From positions 62,001-126,000 of the forward strand of contig BDSL01000157.1 in the NCBI GenBank assembly GCA_003116995.1: a stretch of DNA of 64,000 nt. Direction: 5' to 3'. Each line of letters begins with the position of its first letter. The first letter of the stretch is position 1. The notes beneath the pieces were generated by a model, which saw only the letters and a program-made list of their open reading frames with translations, was not told where the DNA came from and ran no database searches. The DNA is from Yamagishiella unicocca. Taxonomy: Eukaryota > Chlorophyta > Chlorophyceae > Chlamydomonadales > Volvocaceae. A program made the position numbers and the translations under genes. This document shows positions 1 through 13,400 of this stretch, piece after piece.

Positions 1-532
1 CATACGCCTGACAATATGTGTGTGTGGGGGGGTCGTGCCAAGTACAGATGTATGGCACAGTACACAGTGCTTGCATCGTCCGTCATTCGTCCGCAGTTCC
101 AGCTTAGTCACTGCGCTCCGCCGAGCAGGTCCCGACACCACCGCTGGCACCCAGGCCAACTCGGTCCGCAACACCCCAGCCTACGCCGCTGACGAGGCCC
201 AACCAACCACGTACGGCAGCATGCCCAGGCGCACGTAGCCCAGTCCCCGCAGTCTTGACAGCCCAGTCAGCACCTGCTCCGGCGGAGCGCGTCCAATTAC
301 ACACTGCTGCCAGGTACCCTGCTCCCAGGTCAGGCCAGGTCAAGTACCCCACAGCCCGGCCAGTCACGTTCCCGTCACCACTCCTGGCGCGGCCTTCAGC
401 AAAATGAGCCCCAAGCTGCAACCCCGCGGCTCCACCCCCTTGGTGGGGAATCTAGCTCCCCTGCTGCGCCCTCCCGCTGCGCGACGACCAGGGTCACTGC
501 ACGCACCCCCACACTCCGGTCCTCGGGGCGCA
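1..532. other. 3' flank of the WD-repeat gene
   Basis: GC-rich, CT-rich sequence after the stop codon of the minus-strand WD-repeat gene. I see no supported coding exon here. It holds the probable 3' UTR and the TGTAA poly(A) signal listed separately. Several short open frames run through it on both strands, but they have no splice or homology support. Confidence 0.5.
297..301 (-). terminator. poly(A) signal TGTAA
   Basis: The plus strand reads TTACA, so TGTAA on the minus strand, about 235 nt after the stop codon of the WD-repeat gene. TGTAA is the usual volvocine poly(A) signal. The position gives a plausible 3' UTR length. Confidence 0.5.
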
Positions 533-3500
533 TCAAGTCACCAGCAGGTTGGGCTTGGCGCCCACCTCCTTCGCGAACTTGGCCATCATCTCGCTGGTCA
601 GCGTCTCCAGCCGCTTGTCGCGGCGCTTGCGGCCGCCGCCCTTGGACCCGATGCGCTCCATGATGCGGATGAGCACGGGGGCCTCCTCCCAGTCGGGGTG
701 GATGCGCGCCAGCGGGTTGGTGTGGTGCCAGGGAGGGGACTGGCTGCGCTCGGCGAACGGCGCCGGCGTCTCCTTGGCCTTCTCCAGGCCCAGAGGCGCC
801 AGGCGGGGCTTGCCGTCGGAACCCTGCGCGGACGAGGGCGGGGGGGCGCGGGAGGGGGGTTATTGTTTCTTTGCCACAGGGGCTTCTGCCTTACGCCGTA
901 CACCGGCATACGGCGGCACACATGCACGCGTTCCATTTCCAAGCTTTAGATGCGCCAGCAGGCAGGCACAACGCACACCACATGTGTACGGCGTCTGGAA
1001 TTCACCAAACCCCAGTGCGCGTGGCGTGGGATCCGTGCTCCGTGTGCGGCTGCCCCTGGCTAGCTAAGGGGCCGGCGGCCCTCCTCGCAGCGCCCCCAAT
1101 CCCGCCGCCGCATGCAATCTTAAATGTATGTACCCGCACGCTTCCTAGTCGGTTTCACTATTCAGTGCCGACCCACGGGTTTCCTCTCATCCCCCGCGGT
1201 CTCACCCTCCTGTCCTTGTTCATCATGTCGTCGGGCGCCGCCTTGAGCCCCTTCTTGGTCTCCTTGGGGAACACCTTGGACTCCTTGGGAAACACCTTGC
1301 CGGCGCCGCCCAGGGTGTCGTCGAACAGCTCCTCGGCGCTGCCAAACGTGATGTGGCGGTTGCCGCCGCGGCTGGACGGCCGTGCGGCGCCCGTGTCGAA
1401 GGGGTCGGGCTTGCGCATGGAGGAGGGCAGCTTGGGCGCATCGGCGTCCTCCACGTCCATCGTCACTCGCTTGCCTGCAGCGAGGTGCAGGGTGCGAGGC
1501 GGGGGGAGAGGGGCACGGGGTCCGTTCAGGACAGGGCGGGATGGGGCTGGCGCGACCACAATGGTGTGTTGATGGTGGTATTGTTACTGTGGTCGTGGTG
1601 GCGGTGACGCAACACTCTCGGTCGGCCAACACGCAGCGCAACGAGCGGCGATCTCACCCTTCCTCTTGCTGGCCTTGGGTGCCTCGAGGTCCGCCAGCAG
1701 CCGGTCCAGAACCACCCGGCCCAGCCTGCGGGGGGACAACCGGGGGTGAGGCAGGTGGGTGGGGGAGCGGTAGGTGACTGGCACCACCCGGCGCCATGCC
1801 GACCTAGTTGTTCCCGCTCCCTCCAGGGAGGGGGCAACAGCCACGCTGCGCTGTCGCCGGTCAACACCACGAGCCCAGTGCCGACACCAACAGCACCCGA
1901 ATCCGCCAAGCGCCGCCACCAGACCACAGCCCCGCCGCCTCTAGGTCGCTCACCCATTACTCTCCCGCCGCCCGCCACCCCTTAATGCACCCGCCCCCCC
2001 TGCCCCTCCACACCCGGCGAAACTCCCTCACCTCGCTCGTCCCAATCCAATCTACTAATTCACCTCCCCGTTCGTCGCTTCACCGGTTTTCCCTCCCCAC
2101 CCCACCGAGCCCGGTTGCTTCGCCTCATGCGACCAACACGCGGTTCTACGCCCCCCTCCTCCCGGGCCGCCCCCTGGTTTCCTCTAGTACCCCTGCCCCC
2201 GGGCCGCCTGGGCCGGGTTTCCACTCACACCTTCCCCACGGCCGCCACCTGCCTGGAGTGCGTCTCGTCCTCGGGCAGCAGGTGCCGCACCAGCGCGTCC
2301 ACCTTGTACATGTAGAGCAGCGCCACCCGCTTGGGCACCTCGTTCTCGTCCGCGAAGTTGGAGTGCACCACCTTGTCCGCCAGGTCGCCGCCCACCAGCA
2401 GGTACGTGTCGTGCACCGCCATAGCGGGGTACACCACCACCTGCCCGGGGGGCACCTCGAGCGCCACCGGCACCAGCCGCGGACCCAGAGGCACGTTGGC
2501 GCCCATCACCGTCAGCGCGCTCAGCACCGCCTGCTTGGCGGCGGGGGACGCGCCGGGCTCCGGAGTAGGCGCCTGGCTGCCGGGAGGAGCTGCCGCCGCT
2601 GCCGCCGCCGCGGCCGGCGCCTGACTCGCCTCCGGCGCCACCGACGGCGGTGTCGGCGGCCGCGGCGGCGGCACGCAGCACGCCAGTCCGAAGCTCTGCC
2701 CCGCCTGCGGCCCCATCAGCTCCGCCATGGGCTTCTCCTCCAACACGTTGTACCAGATGATACGCGGACGCAGCGCCCGGGTGCCCAGCGCGCCGCCGGG
2801 GCCGCCGGCGCCTCCTGTGCCTCCGCTGCTGCCGCTGACCCCCGCCGCCAGCTCGCCGTCCGACGACGTGTGCCCCCGGCAGACGCACAGCGCAAAGGGC
2901 TCGTTGGGCAAAAAGTAGATCTGGTGGATCGCCTGCGGGAACTCATACGGCTTCTGGCTGCTGTCCTCTGGTTTGATAATGTCGGCGATGAAGATGTCGC
3001 CTTCCGCGGAGGCGCACATCAGCTTGTGCGCCACGCCGTTGACCCAGGCCAGCGCCGTGATGCCGCCCTTGAGCCGCGGGAGCACCTTGCTCGCGCAGCA
3101 GGCCCGGTCGTCCCACAGCACCACCGAGCCGTCCGCCAGGCCCCAGGCCATGGTCTTGTGGTCGGTGGTGGCCGCCGCGGCCGTCACGTTGTGCGGCAGC
3201 AGCCAGTCGCGAGAGAGGGGCGCGATGCGGGGCGTCCGCGGGGGACCGGCGGGCTCGCCGGGCGGCGGCGCGGCAGCGGTCACCGGGCCCGGGGCGGCGT
3301 CTGCGTTGGGGGCGGTGGTGGGCGGGACCACCGTCTTGGAGCTGATGCTCTTGCTGATGGGCTTGGCGCTGGCGAAGGACGCCTCCACTTCGGGGGTGGG
3401 GTGCTGCGGGTGGGCGGACTTGGCGGCGCTGGCGGCGGCGAGGTCGATCAGCAGCAGCCGGCTGGCGCCCTCCCACCAGATGTAGGCGCCGCGGGCGCTC

Positions 3501-6500
3501 TGGAGGAGCAGCGGAGGGCGGGGGTAGAGACGCCGCGGTGGTTACGTGAGGCAAAATGGGGGGTGAGGTGGTAGGAAGTCAGGGTGTCAAGCCAGGCACA
3601 AGCGGAAGTCCACCGGTGGGTGAAACAAATGTTTTCCGTGGTCGTGGTTGTGCTCGCGGTCATCGGGGTGGTCGTGGCAGTGTGGAGGGGCGTTGTGGGG
3701 TTGTTCGGGAGCCAGCGGGGTGCGGTGGTGTTGGGGCGGGAGGGGTGCAGCAAGGGGTCGACCAGGACATGGACTCATGGAGGGCGTCACCGGGAGCGCG
3801 GGTTGGCTGGGGGTGGGGGCCGCTCACTGTGGCTCTTGGGGCCGGCCCCACTCCCCCGGACACCCTCCCATGCATTCTTACTACCCCCCTGCCATCCTGA
3901 GCCCCAACAGTAGTAGCCCCGGCCGCGGCCCCACATCCATCGCGCCACAAGTCACATCCAAGTAGCACCAGCTCCCAGTTGCTCAACAGATCCCCCTTTT
4001 TCCTTCCTCATCCCCCCCCTCGGTTTCTTCCTCAATCCCCCCGCCCCCCGCACACCTTGTGGTAGCGGTCCGAGTGCGGGTTCTTGTCCGGCCGCTGCTG
4101 CAGCTGCCACACCAGGTTGCTGGGCCCCACGTGCGCGCTGCCCAGGCAGTAGGCTGCGACGGAGGGTGGGGGAGGGACGGGGCCGCGAGGGGTGGGCGCG
4201 GGGGTTGACAGGCGAGTGTGGCTCAGGTGTGGGGGAAAGAGGAAGGTGCGGTGGCGGGTGCGCGCAGAAGCACCATACGGCAGCTCACGCACCGAGTCGG
4301 CGGGACCAAGGGCGGGACATTCCGTCGTTGCGCGCCGTCATTCGGGGCCCCCCAACGTCCACGGACTTTCCTCAACCCCCCCAGGCCCCACCTCGCACAG
4401 TGGCCGCGGGCACCCTCAGCAGCTCCTCCACGCTGGTGCTCCCGAAGGCGCTGATGCGGAGCGCCATGAAGGCCTCCGCGCCGTCCAGGGGCACATTGGG
4501 CGCCGGCATGTGCACCGAGTACAGCGCCAGGGCTCCGGAGCCGAAGCACACCGCCAGGTGGCCCAGGGTGTCGGACCAGTAGATGCGGACGGGGGGGGAG
4601 GGGTCGTCCGGGTCGGGGTGCAGCGGGACCTGAGGGGAGGGGAGAGGGGGTTGAAAGCGAGCAAGGCAACGCCTAGGAGTTACGGGCAAGGAGCAGGGCA
4701 CAGGATGAACCCGAAGGCAGCAAACCGTGGGGCAAGTGGGGTTGGATGGGCTGCCAACGTGGGGGCGGCGAGAGTACGGAGGGAAAGGATGCCCCCCTCC
4801 TGGTTCCCTCTCATACCCCGTCCCTCCCCTCCCTCCCCTGCCTTCTCTACCCTCCCGCCCTCCCCTCAACCCCCCCTCCTCATCCTCCCTCCCTCCCCTC
4901 CCCACCCTCTGTCCCTCCCCACAGTACCCCTAAGACTATTCGCCAGTTCGTTTCTGCCCTCCATTTCCTTCGTTGCGTAACCGGTTTCCTCCCCAACCTC
5001 CCCCCTCCCTCCCGTTCCCGCCACAACGCACCGTCGCCAGCACCGCCATCTCGCACGTCTTAATGTCCACCTCGTGCAGCGAGAGGGTGCTGCGGGAGGC
5101 GGCGGCCAGCAGGCGGCCGCTGGTGGACACCACCATGCCGGCCTCCTAGGGGGTGGAGGCGGAGGGACGGACGCAGGAGGGGGGTCGTCAGTGGGCCGGG
5201 TGGAGGCGGAGGGCCGGGTACGGGGCCGGGCATGGGGAAAGGATCACCGCGTCCAGGGGGCTGGTGGTGGCGGCAGCGGCGGAGGTGGCGGCGGGCTGCG
5301 TGTGACTCCGGGCCCCAGCCGCTGGCGCCCTCAATGAAGGCAACGATAGGCGCGGCGTCGCCTAGGACCAATGCAAGATGCAGCGGCCAAGACCCCAAGG
5401 TGCGCCGAGCCGAAAACATTCGCCCTCCGGCGCCCCACGACTTCCTCCTCTTGCCGTGTGACACCCGCCAGGCCACCCTGGGCCCCCGCCCCTGAAGCTA
5501 CACAGCCTCCCTGCCCTCCCTCCCTCCCTCCCTGCCCTCCCTCCCTCCCTGCCCTCCCTCCCTCCCTCGACGGCCCACCAGCGCAGTGACGGGCGAGGCG
5601 TGGGTCCGGTCCGAGAAGCTGCTGCTGGCGTCCCGGGCGCTGTACACACGGAGCTCCCCGTCAGGCAGCGCCACCGCCGCAACACCCGCTGCGGGGGGGG
5701 GCAGGGAAGGGGGAGGGGGGGGGTAGGGTCCTTGATGTTGGCGGACGACCAACCAGCAGGCGGGCGCTACCACTTATATGACGAATAGGCGGCACCAGCA
5801 GGCGGGTGCTACCACTCATATGACGTGATGCTCACAAGGCGGGTGCGCCGCAATGTCCGCTGCACGCGTGCATTCGCTGCGGTGCTGGCACTTCACTGCC
5901 CTCTCCGTCCCCTGGGCATACCCCTAATCCCCAGGATGCACAGCGATGAGGGCGAAGACGGACTCAACATAGGGCGGCGGCCACCATGTGGCAGCACCGG
6001 GACGCACCCACCGCCCCGCTAGGCGCTCGTGCCCAATCCAGGCGGCGGCGCAGCGCGTACCTATCCCTATGGGCAGAAAGGTGGACGTGTCCGGCGGCAC
6101 CTCCATGACGGCGTGTGGGGCGAAGGTCTGCGGTCCAGAGAGGGAGGGGGGGGGCCCAGGGGCGGGGGCGGGGGCGGGGGCGGGGGGGGTCAGGGTCCAG
6201 GTGTGGCGATGGTGCGGCGGTCCAGTATGGGGCGAGGAGGCCTGCCCTTACGGTGAGGCTGATGCCAACCACCGCTACCCACCAACGCACATCTGCTCAC
6301 CTATCCGCCGGGGCCTATCCGCCGCTGTTCTGTAGTGGTAGAAGGTTGTTGTACGCAACTACTAGCGTTCACGCGTGAGGCGTCCCCAAGTTCAGCGACT
6401 GGGAACCCTCCTCTTGCCGGCATCCAGTGTCCGTCCCTTCTACACCGCCGGAGACCACTTTGAAGCACGCCCAAACTCGAACCCTCTGACATAGACAGCA

Positions 6501-6862
6501 TATGATATGACGCATTTCGTAACAGCTGCAATGAATTGCCATCATCGCTGGCCAGACGACTGATAGCGTGCCGAAAACCCCTTTCACATCTCCCAACCAA
6601 CCCCAGACCAGCGCGCAAACAAAAGATGCTGCCGTTTGACCGACACATCCTAGGCATCAACATGATGCCCACAAGTGTAAGGGTCTTCCCTTACCAGGTT
6701 GACCTTGGCTGCCTCCTCAAGTTTTCGCTGCTGTTCACGCTTGCCAATAAGGTCAACGACCTGCTCCACAATGTCCGCCAGAATCTTGTCGATCATACGA
6801 AAGGGCTGTGGCAGCTTGTCCACAGCCCCCGCAGGGTCCCATAACGTTGGTAACGGCGGCAT
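533..6862 (-). CDS. WD-repeat protein, resembles ciliary central-pair protein WDR93/FAP297
   Basis: Ten-exon gene, 897 codes predicted residues. Exons on the minus strand are 6862-6695, 6127-6061, 5688-5579, 5145-5032, 4629-4392, 4153-4056, 3499-2229, 1725-1658, 1474-1206 and 823-533; every junction is GT-AG and every phase agrees, ending in TGA. The N-terminus (LPQPFRMIDKIL followed by a charged helix) is followed by beta-propeller-like blades such as ALPDGELRVYSARD, GLADGSVVLWDDR and ASAEGDIFIADI, with a Pro/Ala-rich insert near residues 290-320 and 430-480. The C-terminal 100 residues are basic and helical. WDR93 homologues belong to the C1d projection of the ciliary central pair; I infer that identity from domain layout and the N-terminal motif, not from an alignment, so it could be another WD40 ciliary protein. 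Introns carry the dispersed repeats described elsewhere. It is head to head with the TRP channel gene. Confidence 0.6.
1130..1205 (-). repeat. dispersed intronic repeat, family A, starting at a 5' splice site
   Basis: On the minus strand the last intron of the WD-repeat gene begins GTGAGACCGCGG and then carries the family core ACCCGTGGGTCGGCACTGAA, followed by a block ending ACCGACTAGG. The same core and the same following block occur right after a MUS81 donor at 58758. Confidence 0.7.
5515..5572. repeat. CCCT-type simple repeat
   Basis: Imperfect run of CCTCCCTCCCTG-like units lying directly downstream of the donor at 5578, within an intron of the WD-repeat gene. Nothing suggests a function beyond a pyrimidine-rich intronic tract. 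Confidence 0.8.
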
Positions 6863-7471
6863 GGCACACGGAACCCGCGTCTCGACCTAAGGAACGAGAT
6901 GCTGATATCAATTGGCTTCTACATTATCGATGTAAGAGGTCGACTATTAGGGGCCGCTTGGTTAAGAACGGAATGCATCAAGTAAAGGTGTAGCATTATG
7001 GCGTATTCCAGGCAAAATGTTTCGCTGCGCATTAACCTGAGTGTGCAGATTGGATGTGCTCTCAACGCATTTTGCGCTTGCAAAGTTCCCCCAGCTCTTG
7101 TAGAGTCACAAACTAATCGAAGGTCACCAAAAGCCGTACGTTTCCTTTCCGGACCAGCAGTCTTGCATGATGGGTCCCAGCAATCGCGGCCTCGTTTCCA
7201 AAACCTAGACTACTATGTCACTGTCGAGCTTTCCTTTTTTGCAGGCTTCCTGACCTTTACCTGTTCGCCTGCTTCCAACGAAGCGACCTGATTATTTCAA
7301 CGCTGAATCGCCAGGCCACCTTGACGGCTACTACCTTTAGGACGAGGAGGTGGTGTGCCCTGCATGGCGCTGGCCTTGGCGAGTGAGCATACGCTATGGG
7401 TTCGCCCATAGAAGTGCGGAACAAATTGCAATACGCTTTCCTGCGCCGTTGTTCCATCCCATCTTGGCGCT
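6863..7471. promoter_or_regulatory. shared upstream region of the WD-repeat and TRP genes
   Basis: 609 bp between two divergent start codons (6862 minus, 7472 plus). It is clearly less GC-rich than the coding sequence on either side. No TATA box or named ciliary promoter motif could be recognised. Because no other promoter space exists, it must contain both 5' UTRs and both promoters. Confidence 0.6.
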
Positions 7472-10400
7472 ATGTTGTCCCGGGAGACCAGCGTGGTGCG
7501 AGGCTTGCCGTCGCTTGACGACGACCTTCACCGACTGCGACCGGACGGCTACCAGAGCGGTGACATTGAGGGCGTACGTCAATCACCCCAGAAGGGTGAT
7601 GGCCTGGCATCGCGCAATCGTGCGCTCACCGTGGCCGTAGCGGAGTCCGAATCGCCATCCCTCAACGGCCTCGATGACGGGCTAAGCCGGCACCTCAGCG
7701 CCACGAGCATGGCGTCCGCCGCGCCACCGGTGCGGCCCACCCGGTTCAAGCGCCGGGTGCAGATACAAGGCGGCAGTGACGACGAGGGGGCTGACGACGG
7801 CAACGACGCCGCGGGCATCCGCCTCCCCGGTCAGCCGCTCAGCTTCACGGGGCCGCACGCCAACCACCCCCACAAACCCAGCACCTTCTCGCCCAGCGGC
7901 AGCGCAGCGCCGATCTGGATGTCTCAGGCCCGCCTGAACCCCCTCATGGCGCTGCCAGAGCCGGACGGCCTGCCCGACCTGCACCGCGCCGCGTGGGCCA
8001 ACGATCTGGACGACGTGCTGGAGCTGCTCAAGACCCAGCCCGAGGTCTTGGACAACCTCATCTGGGTCAACCCAAAGCTGTACCCTAAACGCCCTGGCGC
8101 CGGTCTGGCCCCGTCAGCTGGCTCCGGCGGGGGTAGGAGCGGTCCTGAGCTCGCGCCCCTGCCCCAGAACGCCTGCATGGTCACCGCCACCGCGGTCCTC
8201 AAGTCGCTGCTGCAGCGGCACTACCTGTACCACGCCTGCCACCCGCTGACCATTGCGGCCGCGCACGGCAACGAGCGGATGGTGGACGAGCTGCTGAAAG
8301 CCATGATGGAGGCCGCCCAGGCGGCGCCGACCGCGTTCGCCATGACGTGGCGGTCGCCGCCCGAGGAGCTGCCCCCCGGGTGCCCCTGGGTGACGCCGCT
8401 GGGCGCTGCGGCCCTCGGGGGCAATGGCGAGTGCGTGCGGCTGCTGTCGCTGGCTATCGCCCGGCGGAAGTCGCTGATGGAGGACAGGAGCACGTACGGC
8501 TGCTTTAGGTGGGACCAGCGGATGCGGGGTTGGGGCGACTGGCGAGGCACTACCCCGTGTACATGATGTAGGAGGATGGGGGGGCTGTGTGTCTGTGTGT
8601 GTCCGTGCTGGTGCTGTAGGAGGACCCCAAGCGACTATTGCCATGCTACCTGCTACCTGCGCCTCCCACATCCACGTGTTGCCCGCGGACACCCCGCACC
8701 TTGAGCTCTGAACGCATCCTGTCTGTGTCACGACACATACCGCTAACAACAGCGCCACTGTACGCAACACACTATGCGCCTAAATGTTTAATTTGCCCAC
8801 CAACACTAACATCGTGTGTGCACTGAGGGGCATACCAAGTGGTTGACGCTCGCCTCCGACTGCACCCACCCTTCCCGCGGCCCCTGCTACCCCGGGGGCC
8901 CAAAAGGTTCCGGCCGCTGGTTGTGGCTCAGACGTCGGACGCGGTCGGAAGCCTCTTCAAGTACGGCTGCTGCCGGCCGGACACGCTCCGGTACAACCTG
9001 TGCGATGCCGCCAGGCGCATCGCGAAGCTGGACTGCGGCTGCGTGGTCCGTGCTGCGGCGCAGGCGAAACAGCAGCAGCAGCAGCTCCTGGCACCCCCGC
9101 TCACGTCCATGGGCTTCGCGGACGACGACGCCAACTCACGCGACAGCCCCCCCGACAGCCCACGCAACGCCAGCCTCGCCGCCAGCTTCGCGGGCGCAAA
9201 TGACGGTCCCGGCATGGATGCGGACGCCCCCCCCAAAAGGACTCAGCGGGACAGCAGCAACAGCTTCCTGCTGCCGTCTGCCTCCCTGGAGCCGGAGGGG
9301 GCGTCCAAGTCCGCAAGCGCGATGCCGCCATCAACCGCCGGGAAGGCTGCCGAGCTGAAGCTCTTCCGCGCACGGCTCTTCCACGACTTCACCGGCCGCC
9401 CCCTAGCAAAGGCGCTGTGCGAGTTCCAGGCCGACTCCCTGACGGCTGTGGCCGCGCTGGCCGCCATGGTGGAGCAGGGGCTCCAGCCGGACCGCTTCCT
9501 GTCCCACGCCGAGCACCCCAGCATCACCAGCACCTCACTGCTCATGGTGGTCGTCAGGAACTACCGCACCGCGCTGCAGTCCGCAAGCGGAGGCGCGCTT
9601 CCGCAGGCTGGCACCGGCACCGGCCCGGGCGGCATCCTCGCCAGCATGCCGCCCTCTCCGGGCCTCAACGACCCGGCTGCGGCCACCAGAAGCACCGCCA
9701 GCGTTTCCCTCGGCAGCGGCGTCGGCGCCTGGGCGCACTCGGGCCCCAGCGACATGTTCTCAGCAGCGCACGAGGCGCTCAACGTGCTGGTGGCCGGGCT
9801 GCTAGCGCACGGGGCCGTGGTGGACGAGCCGCCTCGGGAGGGCTGCCGGCAGGTGGGCGGCTTCCACGTGGCCGCGCCGCACGGCCCCGAGGCGCCGCTG
9901 CACCACGCCTTCATCCACGGCCCCCAGGAGCTGGTGGTGCTGCTGCTGCAGTACAGCAGCCTGCAGCCGGAGGTGCACGAGGAGCTGTTCGGCGGAGGCG
10001 CGGGCGCGCTGGCGGGCAGCAGCGGCGTGGAGGGCCACACCACCGCCGCCCTGGCGTTCTACTCGCGAGAGCCCGAGCGCACGCCCAGCAAGCTCCAGGC
10101 CACGGTGCCGTGGGCGGGGGGCCGCAGCTCGCCGCTGCTGGCGTTTGGCGCCAAGGTGCAGAGCGCACTGGCGGAGGGCAACCTGCCGTTATGGCTGCAC
10201 AGTGGCAGGTGGGTGGGGGCTCGGATCGAGAGGGCGGATGTTGTGACAGCAGTGTGGGTTGGGGTGGTGTAAGGCGGGTTGGGTGGTGTAGGGCGCCTGC
10301 CGTGGGTTGGGGTGGTGTAAGGCACCTGCGGAGCACCGTTGGGCGCGTTGGCATGGGAGGGAGGGAAAGAAAGCTTTGTCGGGGTACTTCACCTCCGGCG

Positions 10401-13400
10401 CATTGTATGCTGGCTCCTCGTGGCTCGCACACTAAGACCTCCCAACGGCATGTTGCTCGCGGGCGCCTCCGCGGTCTGCCCCCAACAGGTTCAGCGAGCT
10501 GATGGAGGACCTCATAAAGTGCACCATAGCTGCGGACGCCTACAAGGTGACCCAGGACCTGACCTGGCTGGTTCTGGAGCTGTTTGAGCGCGGCATGGCG
10601 CACGAGTTCGACCACGTGCCGCACGTAAGAGCACGCGGCTGCGCGGGGCTGAGGGGGTGGAGCCCTGACTGACGCGTTGTGCTTGATTGGTGCCGTACCA
10701 TCCATTGGACGGAAACGACAAACGACAAGCGAGAGTGTCAGTCAAGCGATAATTCCTGTGGGGAGCGAAGGAGTCTCTGGCGCGGTACCCTTCACCCACA
10801 TCGGGCACCTAGGGGGTTGTCGCTGTTGCAGTGGCTAGAAGCTGCAAGTGTATTTGTCCGTCCTATTAGCGGTGTCCCGCCGCCGGTATACGCCTCTGTC
10901 GCGCCTCCCCTAAGGCATTTGTCACCAACCATCAACCCCCCCGCCACCCCTTCAGTGCCGACCTATGATTATCCTCTCATACCACTACCACCCCCCGCCG
11001 CCGTCCCGCAAGCAGGTCCGACGCGACCACTCTGAGCGGGAGGTCGCCGCGGTTGACACGACCACGGACCCTCACCCGAACGCGATTGAAGCCACCAGCC
11101 TCGAATACTTGAACAGCAGCAGCAATGCGGGTCGCGGCAACGCCATCGGGGCGCGGTCCGGCCAGTCGGCCCGCACTGCCCCCGAGGACACCGTCATCAC
11201 AGTCGGCACAGCAGCAGTGGCATCGACCAGCCGCAAGGCGGGGGCTATGTCGGAAGCGGAAGGCAAGACGGCGGGCATGCCTGCTCCATCATACACAAGT
11301 GGCAGCGGCCGTCCGTCCACCGCCTTTGAAAGCCCCAGTGACAGCCACGGCAAGACCGGTCAACAGCACCACCACGACCAGGATGACATGGACGACGGGG
11401 CATCATGCTCGTCCCAGAGCGATAACGACATGTCGTACGAGGTCCCCCGGCGCAAGGAGGGCCTGCAGCACCCGCTGCTAAGCGCCCCCGAGGACAGCAT
11501 CAGCCTGTCCATCATACACAGCCTCTACCGCCACACCGCAGACGCCATCACCGGGCTGCACCAGGCGCTCAACGACGGCTCCCTGGACGGCCCCCTCGCG
11601 TCCATGACGGCGCCCGGCGGCACCAGCACCGCCGGCACGGCGCGGGTGACCATCGCCAACAACGCGCCGCTTGTCGACTGGACGGCCCTGCTGCGCCTGG
11701 TAGCGCGCATCGCCGCCACCACGCTCAACCCTCCACGTAGCCACGGTGTGGGTGCCGCCCAGATCTCCGTCTTCACCACCGCCAAGGCCGTCAACCAGCT
11801 GCTCTACGCCCGGGACTGGGCTCGCGACGGCGGTGAGGGCGGCGCCCCCTCCTCAGTCATCGACATCGACCTGCTCCGCGCCATTGCCCGCCGCCACCCC
11901 CACGAGGCCGCCCGGCTGATCCACGGCATGGACCTCATGCGGGTGGAGCTCAAGTGCTACCGCTGGGACAGCATCCCCATGAGCCTCGACCAGGACTTCT
12001 ACGCGGTGCTGTCCACAGGCGAGGCGATCAAGCTCAGCAACCGCGCACCCACCGTGGCGCCAGTCAGCGTGGCGGCGGCCGCGGCGGAGCAGCAGCGCCA
12101 GGCTGCGATCCAAGCCGGCCGGCTGGTGCCGCGGGGCTCAGCCGTGTACCCGATCAACTCGACCGTGTCGGGGCTGCCGCCGGCGCTGATGCCGGTGCTG
12201 GGCGGCGGCGCGGAGCGGGGCGGGGGCCCCGCGGAGGACCCCCTCACCCGCGAGGACATCCTGCAGGCCTGCGTCTTCTCAAACATGTGGACCGTGCTCA
12301 TGCACTTCCTGCTGTCCTCCACGCGGCTGCCCGCCTACATGCGCTCGCTGCAGACCCTGCGCAACATGACGTACAAGTACGCGGTGCTGGGGCAGGTGAG
12401 CGGAGGCGCGGGGGCGGGGGCCGGCAGGAGGAGGGGGTGAGGGCTTTGTCATTGGCCAGGGCGTACTGCGGCGCCAGCACCAGCTAGGCGGTTGCACGAG
12501 GGGCGGGGCAGGGTTCGTGTGCTGGGGGCAGCTGCTGCGGGTCCCGGTGCGCTGCTGAGCTTCCGGGCTGGGTTGCGTACGCGCCGGCGTGGCCGCATGT
12601 GGTGGCTGCATGTGGTGGCCGCATGTGGTGGCTGCTCGCTCCATTGTTCGCAGCGGCAGCTACGGACCCGATGCAGTGCGGCACGTGCTCCATGGCATCG
12701 ACGTGGGCGAACGAGGCTGGGTGCGGCAGTCGGGAGCGTCGGCGTTGCCACTCTGCCCCGGCACGAGGCTTTACGCAAAACCGACCGCTGGGTCGGCGCC
12801 TCAACCCACGACGCCAGCCCCGACGCCTCCTAAACCCCTCCCCCCCACGGTTTTTCTGTACACCATGCCCCTCCTTCGCCCGGCCAGGTTCTCCAGTACG
12901 GCAGCATTCCCGTCGTCATCGGCCTGGTGACCATCCTGACGCTGGTGGGCCTTATGGCTCGCGGCCTCCAGCGCAGCGTCACCCTGCTGGGCAACCTCGT
13001 GCTGGCGCTGTACGACCGCCTGGAGGAGCGGCTGCAGCCCGCCATGAGCCACGTGGGCAGGAAGCTGCAGCTGGACCGGGTGCAGCGGAAGGTGGGCAGG
13101 ATGGTGCGGAGGGTGGACCGGCTGGCGCACCGCGCCACGGGCGGCAACGTCATCCAGGGCTCCACGGCGCTCAACACGGTTCGCTTCATCCCGCACTACC
13201 TGTCCTTCCTGCGGGTGCTGCTGGACCCGGACGCGCTGGCGGAGCTGTGGCTGGGCATCACGCAGCGCTACCGCCGCGGCCAGGCCAAGATGGGCAGCGG
13301 CAAGGCGGAGGCGGGGGGGACGTCGTACCTCAGCGGCCGCACCACGCGGGTGGTGTGCAACCGAGTGCCGCTGGCGTGCGCGGCCGCCATGCCGTCATCG

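Noticed and set aside
1808..3574. 588-codon plus-strand open frame rich in Arg, His and Pro
   Set aside because: It is the antisense shadow of the large WD-repeat exon (3499-2229). Composition is typical of the reverse frame of GC-rich coding DNA.
5286..5340. Possible extra exon GDAAPIVAFIEGASGWGPE in the WD-repeat gene
   Set aside because: The donor would be GTCACA, and the neighbouring exons already join in phase 0 without it.
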